Below, piece by piece: positions 14,826 to 22,978 of a stretch of DNA of 50,645 bases. The notes under the pieces were generated by a model, which was not told the origin of the DNA, made no database searches, and was given only the letters and a program-made list of their open reading frames with translations. The stretch is from Nitrospirota bacterium (GTDB lineage Bacteria; Nitrospirota; Nitrospiria; Nitrospirales; UBA8639): NCBI GenBank assembly GCA_027623995.1, contig JAQBUF010000019.1:1-50645 (forward strand). The letters are read 5' to 3'. Both the position numbers and the translations under genes were made by a program. Positions within the stretch are counted from its first letter, which is position 1, and each line of letters starts with the position of its first letter.

Positions 14826-15416
14826 TCAATTCAAAGGAAAAGAAATCACGATTCCCCCCATGACATCATCCAGCCGATAGTCCTGCTTTGAACTGAGAAT
14901 GTGTCCATTGTGACAATTCACACAGGCCATGGAGACCGCCTTATCCGCATAGATGGCTTTAAAAAAGCTCTTGTCTCCCCGCTTGATAATCCCCGTGTAC
15001 GGCTGGCTAGGATCTTTCGCGACGGCCTCCAACCCCTTTTTTTCAAAGTCCGTGGTCGGCCCATTCTTTTCATAGATGGGCCGAAGCGCTGCTAATCGAA
15101 ATTGCAGGCCCGTGCCCTGCTGCTTTACTTGCAAGCCAGACAATAAGAGCATTTGGGCGGGAAGAGGAAGGGTCTTGGTCTGCTTCCAATATTCTTGGGC
15201 AGTGACCACCTTATGCATTTCCATTCTCTCAACAATGTGAGTCGTGTACAACGTTCGATCAGCCTCAATGACGGAGTGAATAAAATCCGCCACGACTTTG
15301 GGAGAAAGGGTAAAAGAGGCTTGAGACTCCTCACCTTGAGCCGACGAGAGAGGAATGAACCCAAAGACACACACACAACAAAACAGAGCGCCCATGAATA
15401 GACTCGATTTGAACAT
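14826..15416 (-). CDS. DUF3365 haem-binding periplasmic protein
   Basis: A c-type haem protein of the DUF3365 (Tll0287-like) family. A signal peptide covers residues 1-27 (cleaved near LSSAQG). The mature part has the helical sensor-like fold and one haem attachment motif, C165-V-N-C168-H169, close to the C-terminus, followed by the family ending DVMGGIVISFPL. The ATG at 15416 has GGAGG seven bases upstream; the frame stays open to 15512 but that part runs into an R2 repeat. Such proteins are thought to sense redox state or small ligands in the periplasm. No kinase is fused or adjacent, so its partner is unknown. Confidence 0.87.
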   Translation of the reverse strand: MFKSSLFMGALFCCVCVFGFIPLSSAQGEESQASFTLSPKVVADFIHSVIEADRTLYTTHIVERMEMHKVVTAQEYWKQTKTLPLPAQMLLLSGLQVKQQGTGLQFRLAALRPIYEKNGPTTDFEKKGLEAVAKDPSQPYTGIIKRGDKSFFKAIYADKAVSMACVNCHNGHILSSKQDYRLDDVMGGIVISFPLN

Positions 15417-15500
15417 CGTCAAACCTCCTTCCATTACAGGGTAGTCACTCGATGCACCATCCCCACCATCATCCTCCTTTTTACCTGAAAAACACAATAC

Positions 15501-15765
15501 GGGAATGTTCAAAAAACCCCCTATCCTTTCCGAAGGATCTATCCAGTCCTGTCCTGAGCAACACCGAAGGAAAGGCCGCAGCCATTCCCGGCCTTCTAGC
15601 CACTTCGGCAGAGTAGGCTTGACGCGCGAAGCGTACTCTCAGTACGTCAGCGCGGCAAAATTGCGACCACATGTCTGTGCGAGCCGCTCCGGCAAAGCCA
15701 GAGAACGCTGTTGGCCTGTCCGCCGTAGCCCTGGCGAAGGCCGGTGGCCTTTTTTCAACATTCCC
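15501..15765 (+). repeat. R2-related repeat (265 bp, diverged)
   Basis: It starts GGGAATGTTCAAAAAA and ends TTTTTTCAACATTCCC, sharing the R2 core (the GGCCGCAGCCATT and CGCGAAGCGTACTC stretches). It lacks the outer tail that full copies have beyond GAACATTCC. It carries two more small nested palindromes, near 15535-15560 and 15713-15748. No target duplication is evident. It lies upstream of the DUF3365 gene. Confidence 0.7.
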
Positions 15766-15942
15766 TAAGAAGATCAACGAACATCTGAGTGTTGATGGAA
15801 CTACCAACTCCAGGCGATCAACACGAATGGAGGATCGTTGTTCAACACGCTCATCCACATCCTCCTCTTGCAGTTCTTCTTTAATAATTGAGTCTGGACG
15901 CTTGAGGTCAGCATCATGAGTAACTCATAGTAAGGGGGCCAA

Positions 15943-15973
15943 GGCTTGACTTCATACTTTAAAATTCTTCTAG
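15943..15973 (+). repeat. R5 fragment
   Basis: GCTTGACTTCATACTTTAAA and the following ATTCTTCTAG match the left end of the R5 elements at 17629-17741 and 29619-29773. Confidence 0.6.
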
Positions 15974-16010
15974 TCTTCCTCATGATGAGGAATCACGGGG
16001 TGTGAGGTAA

Positions 16011-16192
16011 GGGCACCTCTAAAAACCGTCCTTTTCCGTGATGGCGGCGTCAGTTGCGTGCTCACAGCCTTCGGCGCGCACAAACTTGATGCTCTTCGCA
16101 CCGTGCGCCCTCATGTATTCGCCCATACATTCCGGTTTTCCGCGCGCAACTTCCTTGCCCTCACAAAAAAATCCTGGTTTTTAGAGGTGCCC
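16011..16192. mobile_element. R6 short element with 17-bp perfect terminal inverted repeats
   Basis: A 182-bp element bounded by GGGCACCTCTAAAAACC and its exact reverse complement. The interior has inverted pieces (GGCGCGCACAAACTTGATG region) and no coding frame. This is the architecture of a MITE. Flanks TGAGGTAA and TGAAGTCA are similar but not identical, so a target duplication is only possible. Confidence 0.75.
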
Positions 16193-16316
16193 TGAAGTCA
16201 ATTCTTGCCCCCCTACAGACGCCGACCAATCAGGTCTGATAGCATGGCCTCTCCCCACAGATATCGCGATCACTATGATGCTGGACCTCTCCGAGGTGAA
16301 GGATCATCGGATCAGT

Positions 16317-16323
16317 CATTCAG
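16317..16323. repeat. Target-site duplication, left copy (CATTCAG)
   Basis: CATTCAG immediately left of the R2 element at 16324 and repeated at 16608-16614. Confidence 0.85.
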
Positions 16324-16607
16324 GGAATGTTGAAAAAAGCCGCCAGCGGCGTTCCCTGGCATTGCCGAAGCGGCTCGCGCAGACATAGTCGCCCTTTTGC
16401 CTGACCTTCGGGCTCGCAGACTTGGCGCTTTGCGCCGCTCGCACTCACGTACTATGAGTACGCTCCGCGCGTCAAAATGGCTGCGGCCTTGCTGGACGAC
16501 CCTTCGGTAAAACTCAGGGCATGCTTTTTTGAACATTCCCTCCCACTGATGCGAGCCGCCTTTCCTAGAGCACCTATGGGCCATTGACCTGAAATATTCA
16601 ACAGACC
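16324..16607 (+). mobile_element. R2 MITE-like element, full-length copy (284 bp)
   Basis: It runs from GGAATGTTGAAAAAAG to GAAATATTCAACAGACC, the same ends as the copy in the DUF559 gene, in the opposite orientation. CATTCAG stands on both sides. It lacks the nested 34-bp palindrome, which accounts for most of the 35-bp size difference. The downstream end lies 38 nt before the RlmM-like start, so the element may carry or replace part of that promoter. Confidence 0.85.
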
Positions 16608-16614
16608 CATTCAG
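16608..16614. repeat. Target-site duplication, right copy (CATTCAG)
   Basis: Right-hand copy of the 7-bp duplication around the R2 element. Confidence 0.85.
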
Positions 16615-16645
16615 TATTTTTCGACGACAGATATAATCACAATCT

Positions 16646-17587
16646 ATGAAACCAAACATACAATACGCCTATCTGGCTCCAGAAGGATTTCAGGATCAAC
16701 TCGCCAACGAGCTTGAGGGGATTCAATCCCAGCATGGAAGGTTGATCTTGACGGATCGTCTGCCTCAAAGACCTCCCTTGTGGGCGCAGAATTGTTGGCG
16801 TAATCCCACCGTGATACCCATACAGTCGATTTCAGACGCGGCCCAAACACTCAAATCTCTCCAAAGAAACTGGAGCCTGTACTCCTTTCACTTGCATCGA
16901 CGGGGCCAACTGATTCAGGAACAACTACCGTATGTCTCCGCAAAGCCTCTACAGTTTCCAACACGGCTTCCTCAATCCCCTCTGGGGTCGTGGACTCTTC
17001 TGGATCGAGAGACGGTGTTGGCTGCCAGCGACTGTTCGAGTCCATTTCCAAATGGAGAAATACAGTTTGCTGAGGATAAGAAGAACCCACCGAACCGGGC
17101 CTACCTGAAGTTATGGGAAGCGCTGACGGTTTCCCAGCAACATCCTCACGCTGGTCAGTTGTGCATTGATGTCGGAGCAAGCCCAGGAGGGTGGACCTGG
17201 GTCCTGGCAAAATTGGGCGCTGAAGTATTCAGCATCGATCGATCGTTGTTAGACGAAAGAATAGCTGAAATGCCGGGGGTCTCTTTTCAAAAAGGGGATG
17301 CCTTTTCCCTCAGTCCAGAAAAGTTCAAAGAGTCTCGAGAAAAAACCGACTGGCTCTTCAGCGACCTCGTGTGTTATCCCGAAAAACTTTTCGATTGGGT
17401 CACGATGTGGGTCGAATCTGGCATCTGCGATAATTTTATATGCACCATGAAGTTTCAGGGAGACAGCGATTACCACATCGCCCAAAAATTTGCGGCGATT
17501 CCCCATAGCCAAGTGCTTCACCTTTTTCACAACAAGCATGAGTTAACCTGGATAAAGCTAAAGGCCTGGGAAACATTCCCCTCATGA
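16646..17587 (+). CDS. RlmM-like FtsJ-family RNA 2'-O-methyltransferase
   Basis: A SAM-dependent methyltransferase of the RrmJ/FtsJ fold most like RlmM, which methylates a cytidine ribose in 23S rRNA. The SAM loop DVGASPGGW is at residues 175-183. The K-D-K-E catalytic set is visible as K155 (YLKLWEA), D in FSDLVCYP near 241, K in CTMKFQG and E in NKHELTW. The N-terminal 140 residues match the position of the RlmM substrate-binding domains but are diverged. RlmM is best known from gammaproteobacteria, so the exact target site is uncertain. An R2 element ends 38 nt upstream. Confidence 0.82.
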   Translation: MKPNIQYAYLAPEGFQDQLANELEGIQSQHGRLILTDRLPQRPPLWAQNCWRNPTVIPIQSISDAAQTLKSLQRNWSLYSFHLHRRGQLIQEQLPYVSAKPLQFPTRLPQSPLGSWTLLDRETVLAASDCSSPFPNGEIQFAEDKKNPPNRAYLKLWEALTVSQQHPHAGQLCIDVGASPGGWTWVLAKLGAEVFSIDRSLLDERIAEMPGVSFQKGDAFSLSPEKFKESREKTDWLFSDLVCYPEKLFDWVTMWVESGICDNFICTMKFQGDSDYHIAQKFAAIPHSQVLHLFHNKHELTWIKLKAWETFPS

Positions 17588-17628
17588 AACCATTGACCCG
17601 GGCTAACGCTCTAGGCAGGACATGATTG

Positions 17629-17741
17629 GGGCTCGGGTCTTGACTTCATACCTTAAAATTCTTCTGGCCAGAACTACAACACAAACTCAATCGGCGGGTA
17701 AATACGTTAAGCCAGTCTCTGCCAAGCTGACAGGCATGACA
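17629..17741 (+). repeat. R5 element, truncated copy
   Basis: It starts GGGGCTCGGGTCTTGACTTC, carries CTTAAAATTCTTCTGGCC, ATCGGCG, TTAAGCCAG and GCCAAG blocks, and ends GGCATGACA. The order matches 29619-29773, but this copy stops before the outer right end. It directly abuts the remnant of a toxin gene. Confidence 0.65.
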
Positions 17742-17815
17742 AAGCGAAACTGGATGTCGCCATGATTGAACAACGCTATAAGGAAGCTGTGCAAGTGGAA
17801 AGGGAACACGAGTGA
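17741..17815 (+). pseudogene. C-terminal remnant of a gene preceding an XRE antitoxin
   Basis: An open tail of 24 codons, ending in EAVQVEREHE and TGA at 17813-17815. It overlaps the ATG of the XRE gene by one base (TGATG), the coupling usual in toxin-antitoxin pairs. Everything upstream has been replaced by an R5 element, so no start exists. By position and length this would be the end of a RelE/Gp49-like toxin; the fragment is too short to prove it. Confidence 0.55.
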
Positions 17816-18258
17816 TGAAGAAGAATGGGAAAATAGCCTTTGAGGAAATCTCCGGCAATGTCTTTGCGGATATGGGCCTTGATGATACTGATGAACTCTT
17901 AACGCGGTCCAAGCTCGGCCATTCTGTGCGGATGATCCTTGAGAAGAAAAAACTCAAGCAGAGGGAAATCAGCAAGCTCTTGGAGATCAAACAACCGGAA
18001 GTGTCCAACCTGATGAATGGCCGCTATACGTTGTTTTCTCCTGAGCGTCTGTTTGGATTCTTACATAAGCTGGATCGTAAAGTGACAGTGCAGGTTTCAC
18101 GTCGCAGAAAAAACGAACCGCTACAAGAAGTGGTGCTGGCGTCAATATTGTCCGTTGGCTCATCGGACACCTCCTCGGGAGATCCTGTCCGCTTCTTCAG
18201 GTGTCTGTCAATTCCGGGGCATCCCAGGTCTTGCAATAACACATTCCCCTTGAGCTAA
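17815..18258 (+). CDS. XRE-family antitoxin-like regulator
   Basis: A helix-turn-helix protein of the type paired with Gp49/HigB-like toxins. Residues about 45-85 form the HTH: SKLGHSVRMILEKKKLKQ, then REISKLLEIKQPEVSNLMNG, followed by the family FSPERLFGFLHKLDRKVTVQV strand. Relatives usually end soon after this. Here the frame continues about 45 residues with no family resemblance, suggesting loss of the normal stop. The ATG at 17815 overlaps the stop of a truncated upstream gene. It is likely an orphan antitoxin; DNA binding may be kept. Confidence 0.75.
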   Translation: MKKNGKIAFEEISGNVFADMGLDDTDELLTRSKLGHSVRMILEKKKLKQREISKLLEIKQPEVSNLMNGRYTLFSPERLFGFLHKLDRKVTVQVSRRRKNEPLQEVVLASILSVGSSDTSSGDPVRFFRCLSIPGHPRSCNNTFPLS

Positions 18259-18493
18259 TTCTTGAAGCCTCCTCCCCAACCATAAAAGCAAGATGGGTGA
18301 ATGTCGAGATTCAGAAAAAATTGAAAGACGAGATATGGCATTGCAGGACCTGCCCCCCAGACCAGACTCCGCAACGGGGTCTTTGGTCCTTTCAGATGGA
18401 ATTAAAAAGGCCAATGAAAATTCCTATTCTCGACGCCGATACTGCCGTGGCACGCCTTTCCTACATGATCACGCCGACCCCTCACCGTGCCTC

Positions 18494-18912
18494 CTACGCC
18501 CACCCTAATTGCTGGAGACTGACGGTGTCGTTCCAAATCTTCGTCATGTGCCCAATGCGATCGCCGTCAAACTGCATCGCATAGACATAGTCAGCGACGA
18601 CGGTATTACCAGTTGGTTCACCCGGCCCACCTGGCCCGGTCTGCGTGCCATGAAACACGGCGAACGCCACCACGCAGTTTCGTTCCTCGTCGAGGGCAAA
18701 GCACTTCAATTCATAGCGACCATCGGGAACCGGCGTCAATAGATTCTTCATCCACTCGCAATAGCCTGCCAACGTATCGATGTCTGCCAGCGCGCGCCGG
18801 CTTGGGCCGAAAACGTCGCCTGGGGATGGCAGTAGGGGCTGCAGGCTTCCCATCCCTTGCCCGTTTCGCAGGCGTCAAAAAACAACTTGGCTTGTTCCAG
18901 AATGTTACTCAT
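18494..18912 (-). pseudogene. SnoaL/NTF2-like protein, frameshifted
   Basis: From the ATG at 18912 the frame reads MSNILEQAKLFFDACETGKGW and on to ATFSAQAG, then runs into a GCGCGC tract at about 18790. Continuing needs a two-base shift, after which LADIDTLAGYCEWMKNLLTP and the rest of the SnoaL-like fold follow (VYAMQFDGDRIGHMTKIWND) to the stop at 18494. A 2-bp expansion of the GC repeat explains the lesion. The fold is that of small ester cyclases and NTF2-like enzymes of varied function. The upstream end carries AAAGGAGC, so the gene was once expressed. Confidence 0.8.
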
Positions 18913-19188
18913 CGGATGCTCCTTTCAGGGTTGGCCGCTCAGAATTCTTAGTTCGTGCGGCATGTGGGTGTCGATCTGGCCTTCGTCCTTCATGGCACAA
19001 CGCATGAGAGAAATAGAAATAGGAGTCAAAATGTTTGTTGATTCATGGTCAACTTCCTACCTTCTCTTGGGAAAGCACGTCTCAGAAAAAAATGTCAGGA
19101 AACCTTTCTTTTAACTTGAATCATCCGTCGAAAAGACGGGGCGACCAGAGAGATCCGGAAAACCCCGTTCAGACTTACTCTTTATAGT
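18913..19188. other. Intergenic region, no gene
   Basis: Nothing convincing. Short open frames have no ribosome sites or family resemblance. Confidence 0.4.
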
Positions 19189-19413
19189 TTAGTCCAACAA
19201 CATAACGCCATCCGTGATGAGAATGATCGAGCCATCCGATATGTCCGACCGGAGTTTGAGGAGCGGCCCATATTCCTCTGACTGATCCCACGTTTTCACG
19301 GTCTCCACATCCGGGAATTCCCACAGAACGGTACGACCCGGCAACCAATTTCTCTCCACTAGGAGCAGGGGTAAGGCTTTGATGACCTCCTCTATTTCTT
19401 CATAGAGTAGCTT
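19189..19413 (-). pseudogene. DUF1330-like C-terminal fragment
   Basis: An open stretch reading LPGRTVLWEFPDVETVKTWD, then EEYGPLLKLRSDISDG and IILITDGVMLLD before the TAA at 19189. This is the second half of a DUF1330 ferredoxin-like domain (EFPS...AWYxSPEYxPLLALR in relatives). Upstream it runs into the AT-rich region at 19405, with a stop and no start codon. The N-terminal half is lost, possibly when the XRE/Fic module arrived. Confidence 0.7.
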
Positions 19414-19551
19414 GAAATATTAAAAATATAATATATTCAATATGTTACATACTTTAATATATTGTAAACAATATTTTTATTTATTGTTATATATTGTTTT
19501 TAATATTAAAATACATTGATTTAGTATTGCCTACGATATATATTTTCCAGT
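19400..19551. promoter_or_regulatory. AT-rich control region of the XRE/Fic module with palindromic operator
   Basis: About 130 bases almost free of G and C in a genome of even composition. It contains a perfect palindrome ATATTGT-aa-ACAATAT at 19459-19474 and further TATTGTT repeats at about 19482-19500. It ends at the ATG at 19552 of an HTH protein. Autorepression by that protein is the natural reading but is inferred. The composition marks the module as foreign. Confidence 0.6.
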
Positions 19552-20019
19552 ATGAAGAAAAAACCTATCACCATCGTGGATGATATTGCACTCTCAAACC
19601 TGAGGGTTGATTCAACATCTGAAGAGCAAAATCTCACACCGAGAGATTGGATTCTCCTTCTGCGGACGTATCTCCGAATGACACAAGCGGAACTCTCCAA
19701 GCGGGCCAATATTACGCAAGCCAACCTTGTGGCCATTGAATCAGGGAAAGTCGACCCGCGAGTGAGCACGCTTCAGCGGATATACAAGGGACTTTCCTGT
19801 CACCTAAGTGTTGCACCCCGTCCCCAAAAACCACTTGAGGAAATACTGCGTGGCCGCGCTCGTGCGGTTGCTCTCAAAAGATTGAAAAAGACAATGGGGA
19901 CGATGGCCCTGGAAGAACAGGCCCCGGACAAAGACATATTCAAGAAGCTTTTGGAAAAACGAACGGACGAAATTCTGCGTGATCCCCGTGAACGATTATG
20001 GCGTAAAGACGATGACTGA
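19552..20019 (+). CDS. Mobile mystery protein A (XRE regulator)
   Basis: A 155-residue HTH protein matching the mobile mystery protein A family, found beside a Fic protein in scattered genomes. The HTH (residues about 37-75) reads LRTYLRMTQAELSKRANITQ and NLVAIESGKVDPRVSTLQRI. A helical C-terminal half with RARAVALKRLKKTMGTMALE is characteristic. Its stop overlaps the start of the Fic gene by 8 bases, so the two are made together. It is likely antitoxin and repressor of the pair. The AT-rich leader contains a palindrome that could be its operator. Confidence 0.88.
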   Translation: MKKKPITIVDDIALSNLRVDSTSEEQNLTPRDWILLLRTYLRMTQAELSKRANITQANLVAIESGKVDPRVSTLQRIYKGLSCHLSVAPRPQKPLEEILRGRARAVALKRLKKTMGTMALEEQAPDKDIFKKLLEKRTDEILRDPRERLWRKDDD

Positions 20020-20629
20020 TGACACGCGACCCACCGGCGCCACACCGGGAGGGGACACCACAGGTCTGCTCCTCGTACATTTAACAACCCCAGCCGATCG
20101 CAACGCAGCGGAGACCGAAGCCATCAGTCACGCCTATGATACCCATGTGTTTCGGGCCCGCAGAAAAACACAGGGAACTGAATGGCTCACGGACGACTTT
20201 ATCCGGCGTGTGCATGCAGACATGTTTGGAACCATCTGGGAATGGGCAGGCAAGTACAGGCAGACAGCATTGAATATTGGCGTCAAACCTTACCTGATCC
20301 AAGAACAGATAAAATTACTCACTGAGGATTTTCGTTATTGGAATGACACCCAGTCCACCATGCCAGTCATTGAAGTCGCCGCACGGCTCCAGCACCGCAT
20401 CACTAATGTACACCCCTTCATCAATGGAAACGGACGGCATGCGAGACTCATCACCGATATTTTCTTTTACTCGCGGAAACACTCCATACCTCAGTGGCCA
20501 CAAATTCACCTGATGACCCAAGGGGCCGAAATTCGGGAGCAATACATTACAGCGATGAAACGAGCTGATGACGGCGACATCACCAATTTAGTTCGGTTCA
20601 TTGAACAATGCCTTACGTCAAACAGTTAA
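20012..20629 (+). CDS. Mobile mystery protein B (Fic-domain protein)
   Basis: A 205-residue Fic-fold enzyme. Fic proteins transfer AMP or other nucleotide parts to hydroxyl side chains of target proteins. The active site reads HPFINGNGRHAR from H134. The usual acidic residue before GNGR is Asn here, which is common in this subfamily but may alter the reaction. MFGTIWEWAGKYR and NIGVKP upstream are typical of Fic domains. The ATG at 20012 lies inside the end of the partner gene; a longer frame from 19979 is less likely. With protein A it probably forms a toxin-antitoxin-like pair on mobile DNA. Confidence 0.88.
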   Translation: MTDDTRPTGATPGGDTTGLLLVHLTTPADRNAAETEAISHAYDTHVFRARRKTQGTEWLTDDFIRRVHADMFGTIWEWAGKYRQTALNIGVKPYLIQEQIKLLTEDFRYWNDTQSTMPVIEVAARLQHRITNVHPFINGNGRHARLITDIFFYSRKHSIPQWPQIHLMTQGAEIREQYITAMKRADDGDITNLVRFIEQCLTSNS

Positions 20630-20655
20630 ACTGGTACCAGCCGTCACCCCTGGAG

Positions 20656-20691
20656 TATCTATGGGTCATGGCCCTGAATATTCAACAGACC
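20656..20691 (+). repeat. R2 right-end remnant
   Basis: CTATGGGTCATGGCCCTGAA and then ATTCAACAGACC match the outer right tail of the full R2 copy at 16324-16607. Only this tail is present. Confidence 0.55.
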
Positions 20692-20756
20692 CTTCATTGA
20701 AATTGATCCAAGGCCAGTGCTACTAGTACTAAAGGCTTTCACATGATCAACCCCGA

Positions 20757-21491
20757 ATGAACGACACACCTCACACAAGAATCAACAAGTACCTCAGCGA
20801 GGCGGGCTATTGCTCGAGGAGAGCTGCGGATAAGTTGATTGACCAAGGCCGGGTCACCATCAATGGTGAGGTGCCTGAAATGGGGACGAAAATTAGTGAG
20901 GAAGATGAAATACGAGTGGACGGCAAGCTGATCTCTACGCCTCAAGAAGACTTTGTGTACATTGCGTTCAACAAGCCGATCGGCATTGTCTGCACGACGA
21001 ATACCAAGGTCGAAAAGCACAACATCATCGACTTTATCAATTATCCCAAACGGATTTTCCCAATCGGTCGACTCGACAAACCCAGTGAAGGTCTCATTTT
21101 CCTGACGAATGACGGTGATATCGTCAACAAAATTCTCCGGGCCAGAAATCACCATGAAAAAGAATATATCGTCACGGTCAACAAACCCGTCACCAAAGAA
21201 TTTGTGGCGAAAATGAGCAATGGCGTGGTGATTTTAGACACCGTCACTCGACCGTGTGACGTGAAGCAGGTGAATAAGTTCATATTCAAGATCATTCTCA
21301 CACAAGGCTTGAACCGGCAGATTCGAAGAATGTGTGAGGTGTTGGATTATCGAGTGACGCAATTGAAGCGAGTCAGGATCATGAACGTCTCGCTAGACAT
21401 CCCAGTTGGCCAATGGCGGAATCTCACCAAAAAAGAATTACAAGAAATCTATCGTTTAAGTCTGGCCTCCGCTAAAACACACGAAACCTAG
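20757..21491 (+). CDS. rluF: 23S rRNA pseudouridine synthase, RluF type
   Basis: An RsuA/RluB/E/F-family pseudouridine synthase, 244 residues. An S4 RNA-binding domain occupies 7-60 (RINKYLSEAGYCSRRAADKL). The catalytic aspartate is D107 in GRLDKPSEGL, and the RluF-like NDGDIVNKILRARNHHEKEY stretch follows. C-terminal QGLNRQIRRMCEVL is the family motif. RluF modifies U2604 of 23S rRNA in E. coli; the same position is likely but untested. It stands alone after a short gap from the Fic gene. Confidence 0.92.
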   Translation: MNDTPHTRINKYLSEAGYCSRRAADKLIDQGRVTINGEVPEMGTKISEEDEIRVDGKLISTPQEDFVYIAFNKPIGIVCTTNTKVEKHNIIDFINYPKRIFPIGRLDKPSEGLIFLTNDGDIVNKILRARNHHEKEYIVTVNKPVTKEFVAKMSNGVVILDTVTRPCDVKQVNKFIFKIILTQGLNRQIRRMCEVLDYRVTQLKRVRIMNVSLDIPVGQWRNLTKKELQEIYRLSLASAKTHET

Positions 21492-21798
21492 TGGTTCACT
21501 CAGTACCTACACAACCGTTTCCAAAAAGTGGCCGTTACCCTTTTACTCTTGGCCTTATGGCTTCGGATGTTCCTCATTTTTTTCTTTGAATTTTCATTCG
21601 GCCAGCCTCGCTCCGTAGATGCGAGTCGTTTTCTCGCACACGGTGCGCCGACAGTTTGGCGTGGTTGCCGCATACGGCCATTCTGCAACGTCGACGGGTC
21701 ATGTGTTCGTCACGCTCAGGCACTGAAGCTCTATAATTGTCCGCTCTTTTGACATCGTCCTAAGATTGCTAGTCACCCAATGCACGACCAGTCGCTAT
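21492..21798. other. Intergenic region, no gene
   Basis: A T-rich start and no credible coding frame on either strand. I see no repeat-family member here. Confidence 0.4.
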
Positions 21799-22092
21799 TT
21801 ATTTTATCTTGTCTAACACCCCTTGAATTTCATCTTCCGTAAAGGCTCGTAGCGTTTCTGTGCGAACATTCCCCTTCGCACAGCCCCCCATCATCACGGC
21901 CGCAGCCGTGGCATCATCGGGGGCATCAAATATAATGACCCCGTCATGTCGGCCCATCGTCCAGTAAATATCTTTGACCGACCCTCCAGCCGCTTGGATC
22001 GAACTTCTAAAGTCCCCGGCGCGTTTGGCCGTGTTTTTCACATCATGAACACCTGGCTCCGTCCACGAAAAAAATGAAATAAAGGTTGGCAT
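21799..22092 (-). CDS. GYD-domain protein
   Basis: A 97-residue protein of the GYD family (ferredoxin-like dimeric alpha/beta barrel). The family pattern is clear: ISFFSWTEPGVHDVKNTAKR, then AAGGSVKDIYWTMGRHDGVI, a DAPDDATAAAVMM helix and VRTETLRAFTEDE. GGAGG lies close before the ATG at 22092. The function of GYD proteins is unknown; some are taken to be small-ligand binding or stress linked. It stands alone. Confidence 0.9.
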   Translation of the reverse strand: MPTFISFFSWTEPGVHDVKNTAKRAGDFRSSIQAAGGSVKDIYWTMGRHDGVIIFDAPDDATAAAVMMGGCAKGNVRTETLRAFTEDEIQGVLDKIK

Positions 22093-22208
22093 GATCCACC
22101 TCCTTATTTAAAAAATGCAGATCGACAGACAAAGGGCTCCAGAAATTGTCTTCCATAGTAGGCTTATGCATGCCAGGGAGCAATGGGAAAGGGCTGAGTT
22201 CGAGTAGG

Positions 22209-22395
22209 GGAATGTTGAAAAAAGCCGCCAGCGGCGTTCTCGCCATTTTGCCGTGCTCACGTACAAAGTGTACGCTCCGCGCATCAAAAGGGCTGCGGCC
22301 TTGCTGGACGGACTTTTTTGAACATTCCCTCCCATTGGCGATATGAGGCTCACCTGAAGCGTGTATTGGCTATCGACACGAATTACTCAACAGCC
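22209..22395 (+). repeat. R2 element, 187-bp copy
   Basis: It begins GGAATGTTGAAAAAAGCC and ends TACTCAACAGCC, with the core cut down by an internal deletion. No clear target duplication remains (GAGTAGG against CCAGTAT), so this is an older copy. The rest of the gap to 22548 holds only the AAGGAGAT ribosome site of the next gene. Confidence 0.7.
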
Positions 22396-22548
22396 CCAGT
22401 ATCTGAACCTATCCTGAACTCCCCTATGTTTGGATCGATACCCCTCACGCATCTTTGTCTTCTTGCTCCTCACTGGGCCCTTTGTTAAGGTCATCGAATT
22501 AGGAACCATGCGATTGCCAGTATCTTTTGACTACAAGGAGATTTACAT

Positions 22549-22977
22549 ATGGGAGAAGTTGATTCAGCTCCAGCAGCCCCAGCCGTACCAATGCCGGATT
22601 TAAATGCGCTTGAGGTCGATCCTGCTAAGGGAGAGCGATTTCATAAAGCCGCATTTGTGCATTCCAAGGCAGGGACCACCCACCGATTGGTCGCCAAAAT
22701 CCTACCCGATGGACGACTCGACCTTGTCCGCTTTGCCTGCGATCTTGGGGCCGATGGCAAAATGAGTGGAAAGCGAGGTACTCGACGAATTGAGTCTCAA
22801 CCTATTGAGCGATTTGATGAGGAACTTGCGGCCATCCAAAAAGACATCACCGGAAAGGGTGAAGAAGTCCAAGGAGTGTGGGCTCATGATTTAACGAGCA
22901 TTCAAGATGTGGCGGAACAAGCCAGCAGTTTGGAAGCCTGGGTTCTTCAAGCTGCCAAAGAGATTAAGCCCTCCTAA
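22549..22977 (+). CDS. Hypothetical protein of unknown family
   Basis: A 142-residue acidic soluble protein that I do not recognise. The first 25 residues are Ala/Pro-rich and probably disordered. A compact middle part follows (RFHKAAFVHSKAGTTHRLVA, then ILPDGRLDLVRFACDLG), with a helical C-terminus. AAGGAGATTTACAT before the ATG is a strong ribosome site and codon use is normal, so it is a real gene. It stands alone; an R2-like hairpin element begins one base after its stop and may end its transcript. Confidence 0.7.
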   Translation: MGEVDSAPAAPAVPMPDLNALEVDPAKGERFHKAAFVHSKAGTTHRLVAKILPDGRLDLVRFACDLGADGKMSGKRGTRRIESQPIERFDEELAAIQKDITGKGEEVQGVWAHDLTSIQDVAEQASSLEAWVLQAAKEIKPS

Positions 22978-22978
22978 A

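Noticed and set aside
18297-18584. Open frame beginning VNVEIQKKLKDEIWHC, with slight likeness to the start of a uracil-DNA-glycosylase-like protein
   Set aside because: Only the first 20 residues are suggestive, there is no good start, and the frame then overlaps the SnoaL-like pseudogene on the other strand.
22202-22402. Target duplication around the 187-bp R2 copy
   Set aside because: The flanking 7-mers GAGTAGG and CCAGTAT do not match; the copy is too old or was altered by deletion.
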